Assembly: GCA_025360895.1 (NCBI GenBank)
Contig: JANYBF010000356.1
Location: 1 to 11,797 of the forward strand
Source: Verrucomicrobiota bacterium
GTDB taxonomy: Bacteria > Verrucomicrobiota > Verrucomicrobiia > Limisphaerales > JADLHS01
Direction of reading: 5' to 3'
DNA length: 11,797 bases
Part shown: one piece after another, positions 1-6,601 of the stretch
Position numbering within the stretch: position 1 is the stretch's first letter
Layout of the letters: each line of letters starts with the position of its first letter
Notes under the pieces: generated by a model
Database searches by the model: none
Seen by the model: only the letters and a program-made list of their open reading frames with translations
Told to the model about the DNA's origin: nothing
Program-made: the position numbers and the translations under genes

Positions 1-409
1 CTGCTCTTGTTTGGTGTTGGTTTTCCAGGGCATACGCCCCGCAAAACTGTCAGCTATGTGGTGAGAACAAAGTGTAAGCTATGTGGTGAGACCGTGCCCT
101 GCCATGCCGCCGTGATATTGAGGCCGCACGGCAGCGCGGCCCTACCGGAATGGGTTTTTGTCAACCAACCGGATAACATAGGCACCTCCGTTTGGTTGTG
201 ATTCGTTATAGCCTGAATGTTGGGTTCGTCATGGTTGAGAATTCCAGTTCACCCGAAGAAAACAGATTTCCTGGTCGTAACGCCGGACACGCCCGGCGAC
301 AGAATTCTTTTTCGGATCATTTAGGTTCATAATCCATGTCCTTTCGCTCACGCCCGCCGACATTTTTTGATTTTTGACTCCGAAACATCTGGTGCCGTGT
401 GATCGTTTC
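1..409. other. Non-coding stretch with IS-end-like repeats
   Basis: No convincing gene lies here. The only open frame of note (7-201, plus) encodes 64 residues with no recognisable domain and crosses the repeats described separately. Two GC-rich dyads are visible: GGCCGC/GCGGCC at 122-141, and CGCCGG/CCGGCG at 281-298 with a T-run at 307-312 about eight bases downstream. Neither has canonical terminator geometry. The stretch may be decayed mobile-element DNA plus the region downstream of the dksA-like gene. Confidence 0.5.
48..91 (+). repeat. Tandem 19-bp direct repeat, IS21-type end
   Basis: TGTCAGCTATGTGGTGAGA at 48-66 is repeated as TGTAAGCTATGTGGTGAGA at 73-91, with 18 of 19 bases identical and a 25-bp period. 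Multiple terminal repeats starting TGT-(C/A)-A and spaced about 25 bp apart are typical of the ends of IS21-family elements, where they bind the IstA transposase. On this strand the element would extend to the right, but no istA or istB coding region follows. I read it as an orphan end or deletion remnant. The family assignment comes from memory of the end pattern, not from a search. Confidence 0.5.
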
Positions 410-997
410 TCAAAGCCTTGTCGGTGGCCGGGCTCTCTTCGGAGTCGGTGTCTTCGGCTGACTTGATCGTCTCCAGATTACAAGTGGCACGCCACGAACC
501 GAACCGAGCGATCCGAGATGCGGTGGCCTGATGTCGCCTTCTGTTTCGTGCCGCGCGACCACCTCCCGTGCGAATCGGGTCCACGGAATGGCCTTCAGCC
601 GCGCGGCAGGAATCGGTTTGCCAGTTTCTTCACACACACCGTACGCACCGTTGAGAATGCGACTGATGGCCTCGGCGATTTCGTGGAGCGCGTCCTGTTC
701 GGCGGATAACGCGGCGAGCGCCAGGTTGTGGTCAAACTCGTCGGTTGCCGAATCCGCAGGGTTCATGCTGTGCGGTTCCAGCGGCTGCGCGGCTTCCGCC
801 AATCGCTCCCGGCGATCCAGCAACAGCCGTTCGCGCAGCGTAACCAGGACGCGATAATACCACGCCCACTTTGGATTAATTCGCCCGGGTAATGATTCGG
901 AAGAAGTTGCACCGAACCCGGCCCGGCTCGTTGTGCCCACTACCGACCTCTTTGAGCCTCGCCTCACCACGGCTTGAACTGTTCGTGGCCGTTTCAT
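410..997 (-). CDS. TraR/DksA-family protein, zinc finger degenerate
   Basis: This 195-residue protein resembles RNA polymerase-binding transcription factors of the TraR/DksA family, which act in the polymerase secondary channel, often with ppGpp. Residues 43-115 form a charged helical region with an acidic turn (D82, D86, E87, D89), matching the coiled-coil tip that probes the active site. The C-terminal globule (118-145) has the family core YGVCEETGKPIP followed by ARLKAIPWTRF. Only C122 remains of the four zinc-binding cysteines of classical DksA, so zinc binding is unlikely. The N-terminal ~40 residues and the C-terminal ~35 residues are basic and not part of the fold. The ATG is well supported by a strong ribosome binding site. 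The gene is divergent from lspA. The family call is confident; the regulatory role is by homology. Confidence 0.82.
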   Translation of the reverse strand: MKRPRTVQAVVRRGSKRSVVGTTSRAGFGATSSESLPGRINPKWAWYYRVLVTLRERLLLDRRERLAEAAQPLEPHSMNPADSATDEFDHNLALAALSAEQDALHEIAEAISRILNGAYGVCEETGKPIPAARLKAIPWTRFAREVVARHETEGDIRPPHLGSLGSVRGVPLVIWRRSSQPKTPTPKRARPPTRL

Positions 998-1002
998 TTG
1001 CT

Positions 1003-1008
1003 CTCCTT
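1003..1008 (-). promoter_or_regulatory. Strong Shine-Dalgarno site of the dksA-like gene
   Basis: AAGGAG lies five bases before the ATG at 997 on the minus strand. It fixes the start of the dksA-like gene. It stands out because almost no other gene in this window has a clear Shine-Dalgarno sequence, which suggests relatively high translation of this one. Confidence 0.75.
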
Positions 1009-1104
1009 TTTAATTTCGCACGGCGATCTCTGCCTGCAACTAATTATTGGTAAAGTTTCTTCTCAACTGGCTCCGGCGGTTCGTGAACGGAAAAAATTTG
1101 TTTT

Positions 1105-1677
1105 ATGGAGCACAAACCGCTAACTACTGCGGCTGCTGTCATGCGTCTGGCCCAAACTCTTCTACGCACGCCGAACCGCCGTATCGCGGTCATGGCGGTT
1201 CTGGTGTTTGCCCTGGATCAACTCACCAAGTTCATCGTGTTGCAACTCCTCGGCAAAGGCCAGGAACGCGTGATCCTTGATGGCTTCTTCAAGTTCGTTC
1301 ATTGGGGCAACACCGGCGCGGCGTGGAGCATGTTTCGGGGCAACAACGAACTCCTCGCCATTGTGGCGCTCATGGCGCTCGTCGTTCTCTTTCTGGCGCG
1401 CAATCATTTCGACACCCGGACCCGGCTCGGTCAGCTCGCTTTCGGCATGATCTTTGGTGGCATTGCCGGGAATCTGACCGACCGACTCCTGCCCGGCCGG
1501 CAACAGGTGATTGACTTCATTTACTTTTATCTCAGGCGGCAAGGCGGCGAGGAGATCGGTTTCCCGGCCTTCAACGTCGCCGACAGCGGCATCTGCATCG
1601 GCGTGGCGCTGGTTTTTTGGGTGACGTGGCGCAGCGAACACAGTGCGAAAGCCGTGGAAACACCTGAAGCGCAGTGA
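1105..1677 (+). CDS. lspA: Lipoprotein signal peptidase (signal peptidase II)
   Basis: LspA is an inner-membrane aspartic protease that removes the signal peptide from diacylglyceryl-modified prolipoproteins. The 190-residue protein shows all family motifs: DQLTK around D38, NTGAAWS at 69-75, GGIAGNLTDR at 118-127, VIDF at 135-138 and FNVAD at 156-160. D137 and D160 are the expected catalytic pair. Four hydrophobic segments (about 27-48, 82-98, 108-122 and 161-175) fit the four-helix topology. The protein is slightly longer than usual because of an N-terminal extension. The ATG at 1105 has no clear Shine-Dalgarno site, and an ATG at 1141 (residue 13) is a possible alternative that would still keep the first helix intact. 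Its neighbour is the divergent dksA-like gene; rluD-type follows 133 bp downstream. Confidence 0.95.
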   Translation: MEHKPLTTAAAVMRLAQTLLRTPNRRIAVMAVLVFALDQLTKFIVLQLLGKGQERVILDGFFKFVHWGNTGAAWSMFRGNNELLAIVALMALVVLFLARNHFDTRTRLGQLAFGMIFGGIAGNLTDRLLPGRQQVIDFIYFYLRRQGGEEIGFPAFNVADSGICIGVALVFWVTWRSEHSAKAVETPEAQ

Positions 1678-1800
1678 AACCTCTCCGCCCTCGCAGGGCC
1701 CTGCCAGTCGTGGTTCAAAAATCCAAACCTCAACCTCGAACGGCCAAGGTTCAAGTTGCTGGGTTTGTTCCGGCTTGGCGGTTGGAAGTTGAAGGTTGAA
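1678..1800. repeat. Low-complexity intergenic repeat stretch
   Basis: The gap between lspA and the pseudouridine synthase gene starts with a perfect 12-bp palindrome, GCAGGGCCCTGC (1693-1704). It continues with short purine/pyrimidine-biased words: an AACCTC doublet near 1726-1737, then GTTGGAAGTTGAAGGTTGAA at 1781-1800, in which units like GTTGAAG and GTTGGAAG recur in tandem. The two halves are roughly inverted relative to each other (AACCTCAACC versus GGTTGAAG). Such words are reminiscent of dispersed intergenic repeats of some soil Verrucomicrobia. Only the sequence pattern is seen here; genome-wide dispersal is inference. Confidence 0.4.
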
Positions 1801-1810
1801 GATTTCCCCG

Positions 1811-2758
1811 ATGCCGCTCCGCACCGAAACCCTGACCATCGAACACTCCCATCCCGGCGAGCGACTCGATACCTTTTTGCGCCGGCAACTGCCCGCCACA
1901 TCGCGCGGGGCCATTCAGCGGCTGATCGAACAGGGCCATATCACCGTCAACGGGCAACCAACCAAACCCACGCACACGCCGCGCGCGGGCGAAATCGTGC
2001 AAATCGTCTGGCCCGAAGCCCAAGCCGCCGAAGCGCAACCAGAGGACATTCCGCTCGATGTTCTGTTCGAAGACAAAGCCTTGCTCGTGTTGAACAAGCC
2101 GGCCGGGTTGGTGGTTCATCCCGCCGCCGGGAACGAGGAACACACGCTCGTCAACGCGCTGCTGCATCATTGCGCCGGGGAACTTAGCGGCATCGGCGGC
2201 GTGGCGCGACCGGGCATCGTCCACCGGCTCGACAAGGAAACCAGCGGCTGCCTGGTGGTAGCCAAGAACGACGAAACCCATGTCGCGCTCTCGAATCAAT
2301 TTGCCGGGCGCACTGTGGAAAAACTCTACCTCGCCATTGTCTGCGGCGTGATGCCGCGTGACGAAGGCAACATCCACGCCGCCATCGCGCGGCATCCGAC
2401 GCACCGGAAACGCATGGCCGTGTGGGACGAAAGCGTGGGTCGCGCCGCGCACACCGGCTACCGCGTCATTGAACGACTCCGCGAAGCCACGCTCGTTGAG
2501 GCTCAACTGTACACGGGTCGAACCCACCAAATTCGCGTCCACTTCCAGCACCATGGCTTTCCGGTCGCGGGTGACAGCACGTATGGCCCGCGCCAAACGA
2601 AACGTCTCGCGGAGTTGACTCGCTACGAAGCCTCGCGTGTTCTGCTGCATTCGCATAAACTTGGGTTCACTCATCCGGGCACCGGAAAGGCAGTGAACTT
2701 CACCGCCCCGTGGCCGGTGGATTTTGAAGAAGCATTGCAGCGATTGCGATCCGCGTAG
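1811..2758 (+). CDS. rluD: RluA/RluD-family 23S rRNA pseudouridine synthase
   Basis: This enzyme isomerises uridine to pseudouridine in RNA. By overall architecture it fits RluD, which modifies helix 69 of 23S rRNA, although the exact target cannot be proven from sequence. With the ATG at 1811 the protein has 315 residues. An S4 RNA-binding domain spans about 18-65 (GERLDTFLRR... VNGQPTKP...). The catalytic domain spans about 83-305, with HRLDKETSG at 138-146 carrying the catalytic aspartate D141 and the signature GRTHQIRVH at 236-244. An in-frame TTG at 1796 would add five residues and has GGAAG seven bases upstream, but that motif belongs to the repeat stretch; I prefer the ATG. Nothing is missing compared with the family length of about 310-330. 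Confidence 0.92.
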   Translation: MPLRTETLTIEHSHPGERLDTFLRRQLPATSRGAIQRLIEQGHITVNGQPTKPTHTPRAGEIVQIVWPEAQAAEAQPEDIPLDVLFEDKALLVLNKPAGLVVHPAAGNEEHTLVNALLHHCAGELSGIGGVARPGIVHRLDKETSGCLVVAKNDETHVALSNQFAGRTVEKLYLAIVCGVMPRDEGNIHAAIARHPTHRKRMAVWDESVGRAAHTGYRVIERLREATLVEAQLYTGRTHQIRVHFQHHGFPVAGDSTYGPRQTKRLAELTRYEASRVLLHSHKLGFTHPGTGKAVNFTAPWPVDFEEALQRLRSA

Positions 2759-2836
2759 CGCTGTGCCCGCAGAACGTTCGCAGGTCAGGGGTTTACGCGG
2801 CGGGGCAAACGAGCAGTGCTCACCGAGCGGAGAAGC

Positions 2837-3058
2837 TTAGTCCGCCTCCGGCTGATCCAGATGTTTGCCTGGCGGCAGATCGGCGTACTTTTCCAGATGC
2901 TCCGGGCGTAGCGGGCTGGCAATGGCGTGTTCCTCGGAGAACCATTTACCCAAGTCAACCAGCCGGCAGCGTTGCGAACAAAACGGGCCGAAGCTTTTCG
3001 CAAACCAGTCGCCGGGCTTCTTACACGTTGGGCATTTGACGATCAGCGGGCCGTTCAT
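2837..3058 (-). CDS. yacG: YacG-type zinc protein (DNA gyrase inhibitor family)
   Basis: A 73-residue protein with a C-X2-C-X14-C-X3-C zinc-binding set (C9, C12, C27, C31) and the family sequence CSQRCRLVDLGKWFSEE, which identifies YacG. In E. coli YacG binds GyrB and blocks DNA binding by gyrase. The acidic, flexible C-terminal tail (DLPPGKHLDQPEAD) corresponds to the gyrase-contacting tail. The gene is the last of a three-gene minus-strand cluster, 20 bp after the secreted hypothetical gene. No strong Shine-Dalgarno site is visible before the ATG, which fits translational coupling. The length is slightly above the usual 60-70 residues. Confidence 0.9.
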   Translation of the reverse strand: MNGPLIVKCPTCKKPGDWFAKSFGPFCSQRCRLVDLGKWFSEEHAIASPLRPEHLEKYADLPPGKHLDQPEAD

Positions 3059-3078
3059 GGCTGGCAGGGGTGGTGGGT

Positions 3079-3726
3079 TTACCGCCGCACTTCCGCACCC
3101 ACGGCTTTCAGATCACCAGCGATGCTCGCGGCCACGGGCCGTTTTACGCCGCCCACCTGCAAGATGGCCTGCACGTCCGCTATGAGGGTGTCAAATTGCG
3201 ACGCCGGAAGTGGTTTGCTGTTGAACACTGAGTTGAGATTCTGCGCCAGCCGTTCCTGTTCCGGCTCGCCCAGGATGTTTTCTCCCAAAGCGGCGGCTAG
3301 CGTGTCCACCAACTTGGTCACGGAGGGCAAAGAGGGTTTGGTGGTGCGGGCGGCAACGGCGAGGTCTTTGATTAGCTGTTGCTTTTGTGACGGCGTTACG
3401 GGCGAACCGGGTTTGAGGGCGGCTAGGTCGGTCTTGATCTTGGAAATGTTCTGCGCCTGAAGCACGGCGGGGTTGGGGGCAGCGGCCGTACCGGGGGTGG
3501 CCGGGGCTGCTGGTCGGGGTGCGGGCGGCGCGGGCGGGGGCACGCCCTGCCGGACATTGTTCTGATTTACCAATTCCTTGGCGCGTTGTTTGATCTGGGC
3601 GCCTTGGGCGCCCTGCCCGTAGGCGGGTGAGAAGAAGGCAAAATTTAAAATTAAAAATGCAAAAAACCAAAGGGTCGCGGGTGGAAAATCGAGGGTCGAG
3701 CGCCGAAATTCCCCGCCGCTACACAT
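3079..3726 (-). CDS. Secreted hypothetical protein with Pro/Ala linker
   Basis: I do not recognise a named family. The ATG at 3726, 16 bp after the protease stop codon, gives 215 residues. An upstream in-frame start at 3846 would overlap the protease gene by about 100 bp and place the hydrophobic segment too deep for a signal peptide, so I reject it. Residues 19-32 (LWFFAFLILNFAFF) form the hydrophobic core of a signal peptide, with likely cleavage after AYG (35-37). Residues 61-87 are a Pro/Ala-rich linker. The rest (about 90-215) is predicted helical, with Leu/Ala-rich heptad-like stretches, no cysteines and no catalytic motif. Cotranscription with the protease suggests a periplasmic partner or substrate, but that is inference only. 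The signal-peptide DNA is strikingly AT-rich and repeat-like. Confidence 0.7.
   Translation of the reverse strand: MCSGGEFRRSTLDFPPATLWFFAFLILNFAFFSPAYGQGAQGAQIKQRAKELVNQNNVRQGVPPPAPPAPRPAAPATPGTAAAPNPAVLQAQNISKIKTDLAALKPGSPVTPSQKQQLIKDLAVAARTTKPSLPSVTKLVDTLAAALGENILGEPEQERLAQNLNSVFNSKPLPASQFDTLIADVQAILQVGGVKRPVAASIAGDLKAVGAEVRR
3639..3702. repeat. AT-rich tract and GGGTCG-type repeat within a gene start
   Basis: On the plus strand 3639-3668 is almost pure A/T (AAAATTTAAAATTAAAAATG and an A-run), followed at 3671-3702 by the word GGGTCG repeated around GGGTGGAAAATCGA. Both differ sharply from the GC-rich surroundings and look like intergenic dispersed repeats rather than normal coding DNA. 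They encode residues about 9-29 of the secreted hypothetical protein, including its signal-peptide core. Confidence 0.45.
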
Positions 3727-3742
3727 GACCGCTCGGGCAGTC

Positions 3743-6247
3743 TTAGTTTTTGATTTGGGATTTTTCATTGATGACGGCCACGCCTTTTTGGCCAAGCAGC
3801 CCGACATAATCCATGAGAATTTGACCGGCTTCTTCGAGGGTCGCATCCGTCACAGGGGCCGTTTCGGTTTCCGTGTCGCTGCCGGGGTCGGCGCTGGCGC
3901 CGCCGGGGAGTCCGGCGCCGGAGGAGGAGGAGGTCAATTTCGCGTTCAAGGTGTTGGTTTTTACCGTGGGTGGCGGTAGTCCGGGCAACGTCAATTGTTT
4001 GAGGGTCAATTCATAAACGGTCGGCGTGGGCGACGTGCGGGCGAGGCGCTCCTGGTTGCGCGCTTTTTCGCGGGCTTCATTCTCTTCTATTTCCTTCAGG
4101 CGTTCTTTTTCGTTGAGGGAAATCGTCTTGTCCGCTTGGAACTTGCGGAACTGCTCGATGTCCTCGCGGATGTAAGCGAAGTCCTGATTGGTGGAGATGC
4201 GGTCGTTGGAACGGCTCAAGAGGTCCTGCAGATAGGGGGCCACCTGGTTCAGCTTGTCATACCGGGCACTTTCGATCTGGTCCCATTGCAGCGCGTTCTC
4301 CAGCGCGCTCTCGCCGATCTCTTTGACGTAATTCAATTTCGACGGCAACACAATGTCGGACAGGACGCCTTTGAGCTGGGTCGAACCTCCGCTCACGCGA
4401 TAAAATTTGCCACGAGTGATCTTGAGGGTGCCGGGATCGTTCGTACTCGTGGCGCTGGGGCGCATCGCATAACGAAGCGGGTTTAGATTTTGCACGGTGC
4501 CTTTGCCGTGGGTGGATAGATCGCCAACGATAATCGCGCGTCCATAATCCTGCAACGCGCCCGCCAGAATTTCCGAGGCCGAAGCACTGAAACGGCTGGT
4601 CAACACGACCAAGGGGCCATCATACATTACGCTGGGATCGGGGTCGTCCGTCACCTGGTGCCCGCCGGCTCCGTCAACTTGGACGATCGGGCCGTCCTTG
4701 ATAAACATACCGGTGAGTTTGACACATTCTTCGAGCGAGCCGCCCCCGTTGAGGCGCAGGTCCAAGATGATCCCCTGGCATTTCTCGGCTTTGAGTTTGG
4801 TTACCAGCTTGGCTACGTCCACCGAGGTATAGTGTTGGACGGATTCGGCATTAGTTCCGGTGGGGTCGGTCTTTCTCGGGTTGCCGATATCCATCGGAAC
4901 ATAGAACGTTGGCAGGTCAATGACGCCGAGGCGGAAGGTCTGGCCGGGGCCGGTCGGCAGGTCAATGATTTTGGCTTTGGCGGCCTGGTCATCCAGTTTG
5001 ATTTCGTCGCGAATAATGGTGATGACGCGGCGCTCGGAAGAATCCGTCACGGGAATCACCGTCAATTTTACTTCCGTGCCTTTGGGGCCGCGGATCAATT
5101 GGACCACTTTGTTGAGGCTCATTTCAACAACATCCACGGGGGGGGCGTTGCTTTGGGCGACGGCGACGATGCGGTCTTTTTCGCCGAGTTGTTTGCCCTT
5201 GGCGGCGGGTCCACCGGCCATCAGTTTGCTAATGGTGCAGTAGCCGTCCACGGAGCGGAGTTCTGCGCCGATCCCAAAGAGTGAAAGATTCATCCCGATG
5301 GCAAAATTCTCCGCCTGCCGCGGATTGAAATAGTCGGAATGCGGATCATAAACATGGGCCAGCGACGTGAGATACAACTCCAACACATCGTCCGAATCCC
5401 ATTCTCGGAAGAAACGAAGATTCCGCGCATAGCGCAGATTCAGGGTCTCGACAATTTCCTCCACCACGGTTTTTGTTTTGGTTTCCTTGGCGACGATGGT
5501 TTTGGCGACTGGTTCGTTGGTCACGTTTACTCCGGCGATTACGAAGTTAGGTTGCCGGGCAGCGTCATTTTCCGCTTGGGCGTCCGCCGACCCGATGTTT
5601 ACGCGGTTGGTCTGGGTGTTCAGAGCGGTGCTCGCCGTTTTTTTCTTTGCGGCCAGCTTGACGAGTTTTTCCTCCAAATACTCAAAGCGCAGTCGTTGCC
5701 GCCACAGGGCGTGCGCCTCGGTCAGATCGCGCGGGTAGGGCGCGTCTTTGCGGTTGGTAATGATGCGTTCATCGGTGTCGAACGTGAATTTTTCCTCCTG
5801 CAACAAGGTTCCGGCATAGGCGACCCGCTGGGCCAGGCGTTCGTAGAACCGGTTGAAGATACGATAGGCGGGCGTGGTGTCGCCCACGCGCGTGAGGTCG
5901 TCGAGCCGGGTGCGATAGTGCTCAAATTCCGCGAGGTCTGCCTGGGTGAAATGCAGGTGCTGTGGGTCCAAGGTTTCGAGATAACGGTCTAGGAATTTGG
6001 CGGAGAATTCATCGTCGAACGGATGTTTCAAGAAATGCTGGCTTTCGAGCAAGCCGGCGGTGAAATACGCGATCCGGGCATCGTCCGGCCCGGGGGCGGG
6101 TGGGTTCGTTCGGGCGATTTGAAGGGCATCGGCGATGGCTTCGGGTTTGGGGACCTCGGCTTTGGGGCTCGTGGCGGCGAAAACCCACACGACCGGAAGT
6201 CCGCCAACTAAGAGCGCCGAGACCATCAATATAAATCTTCGTAACAT
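3743..6247 (-). CDS. prc: Tail-specific (carboxy-terminal processing) protease, S41 family
   Basis: A periplasmic Ser/Lys protease of the Prc/CtpA type, which degrades or trims proteins from their C-termini. With the ATG at 6247 it has 834 residues. Residues 1-25 are a signal peptide (MLRRFILMVSALLVGGLPVV... A), which favours this start over a GTG at 6274 that adds nine polar residues. An N-terminal helical domain spans about 45-320, a PDZ domain about 322-405, and the S41 catalytic domain about 430-640. The loop RLNGGGS ends at residue 504. Catalytic residues by alignment with E. coli Prc are S556 (in RFSASASEI), D567 (QDYG) and K582 (STHGKGTVQ). D-K spacing is 15, one longer than in E. coli. 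It exceeds E. coli Prc (682 residues) through a polar insert at about 199-253, a charged coiled-coil-like stretch at 695-736 and a low-complexity Ser/Gly/Thr tail. It heads the cluster with the secreted hypothetical gene and yacG. Confidence 0.93.
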   Translation of the reverse strand: MLRRFILMVSALLVGGLPVVWVFAATSPKAEVPKPEAIADALQIARTNPPAPGPDDARIAYFTAGLLESQHFLKHPFDDEFSAKFLDRYLETLDPQHLHFTQADLAEFEHYRTRLDDLTRVGDTTPAYRIFNRFYERLAQRVAYAGTLLQEEKFTFDTDERIITNRKDAPYPRDLTEAHALWRQRLRFEYLEEKLVKLAAKKKTASTALNTQTNRVNIGSADAQAENDAARQPNFVIAGVNVTNEPVAKTIVAKETKTKTVVEEIVETLNLRYARNLRFFREWDSDDVLELYLTSLAHVYDPHSDYFNPRQAENFAIGMNLSLFGIGAELRSVDGYCTISKLMAGGPAAKGKQLGEKDRIVAVAQSNAPPVDVVEMSLNKVVQLIRGPKGTEVKLTVIPVTDSSERRVITIIRDEIKLDDQAAKAKIIDLPTGPGQTFRLGVIDLPTFYVPMDIGNPRKTDPTGTNAESVQHYTSVDVAKLVTKLKAEKCQGIILDLRLNGGGSLEECVKLTGMFIKDGPIVQVDGAGGHQVTDDPDPSVMYDGPLVVLTSRFSASASEILAGALQDYGRAIIVGDLSTHGKGTVQNLNPLRYAMRPSATSTNDPGTLKITRGKFYRVSGGSTQLKGVLSDIVLPSKLNYVKEIGESALENALQWDQIESARYDKLNQVAPYLQDLLSRSNDRISTNQDFAYIREDIEQFRKFQADKTISLNEKERLKEIEENEAREKARNQERLARTSPTPTVYELTLKQLTLPGLPPPTVKTNTLNAKLTSSSSGAGLPGGASADPGSDTETETAPVTDATLEEAGQILMDYVGLLGQKGVAVINEKSQIKN

Positions 6248-6470
6248 AATCGCTTTATCGCGGTTGATCCGCACGACTTAGACCCAGCATAAGGCGAATC
6301 ATTCAATGAGGCCAATAATGTTTTCGGCGATCCCACCCAGCGGGGGGGCGCGGCCTTCATAATTCGTTAGGCGTGGTAAAACCGGAAAGCTTCATTAACC
6401 CACCGCGCCATTTCGGGCTGCCGCCGGTGGCACGCCCCTCGTCCTTTGTCAGACAACCGCATCTCAACTT

Positions 6471-6527
6471 GTCCCGAAGGAACGGCTGATCAGACAGCGC
6501 TACGTCAATCGTCCCTTCGGGACTTTT
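6471..6527. repeat. 14-bp inverted repeat, right arm a hairpin plus T-run
   Basis: GTCCCGAAGGAACG (6471-6484) pairs with CGTCCCTTCGGGAC (6510-6523) at 13 of 14 positions across a 25-base loop. The right arm is also a hairpin on its own, GTCCC-TTC-GGGAC (6511-6523), followed directly by TTTT (6524-6527). On the plus strand this could end transcription, although no plus-strand gene reads into it. It more likely is a copy of a dispersed intergenic repeat. Confidence 0.55.
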
Positions 6528-6540
6528 GGGGGGGATCCTA

Positions 6541-6568
6541 GTTGCAAACCAGGCTCCTTCGGAGCAAC
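6541..6568. repeat. Small TTC-loop hairpin
   Basis: GCTCC-TTC-GGAGC (6553-6565) repeats the architecture of the hairpin 40 bp upstream: a 5-bp stem and a TTC loop with a CCTTCGG-type centre. An alternative outer pairing GTTGC (6541-6545) with GCAAC (6564-6568) is also possible. It lies just downstream of the nucleotidyltransferase-like gene (minus) and may help end its transcript, but no T-run follows on that strand. Confidence 0.4.
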
Positions 6569-6601
6569 CAACATCTGGGTCGCAAACAATCCTCCAACCG
6601 C

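Larger units (their letters stand above)
6275..6601. other. Non-coding stretch with inverted repeats
   Basis: This is the upstream region of the protease gene and the downstream region of the nucleotidyltransferase-like gene. An open frame at 6357-6605 (minus, 82 residues) has no domain and covers the hairpins, so I consider it spurious. The stretch holds a long inverted repeat and two small TTC-loop hairpins listed separately. I could not find a convincing promoter for the protease gene here. Confidence 0.5.

Noticed and set aside
7..201. A 64-residue plus-strand frame with CKLCGE resembling a zinc knuckle
   Set aside because: The cysteines arise from the tandem repeat, there is no second cysteine pair in a known arrangement, and no start signal is visible.
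348..584. Minus-strand frame overlapping the end of the dksA-like gene, considered as a frameshifted C-terminus
   Set aside because: The dksA-like frame runs through its family core to a natural stop, and the other frame shows nothing DksA-like.
1751..2674. A 307-residue open frame on the minus strand opposite the pseudouridine synthase gene
   Set aside because: It mirrors the GC-rich codon pattern of the real gene and has no domain, while the plus strand has full RluA-family motifs.
2811..2821. GAGC-AGT-GCTC hairpin after yacG as a terminator
   Set aside because: The stem is only four base pairs and is followed by GTTTGCC rather than a T-run on the minus strand.
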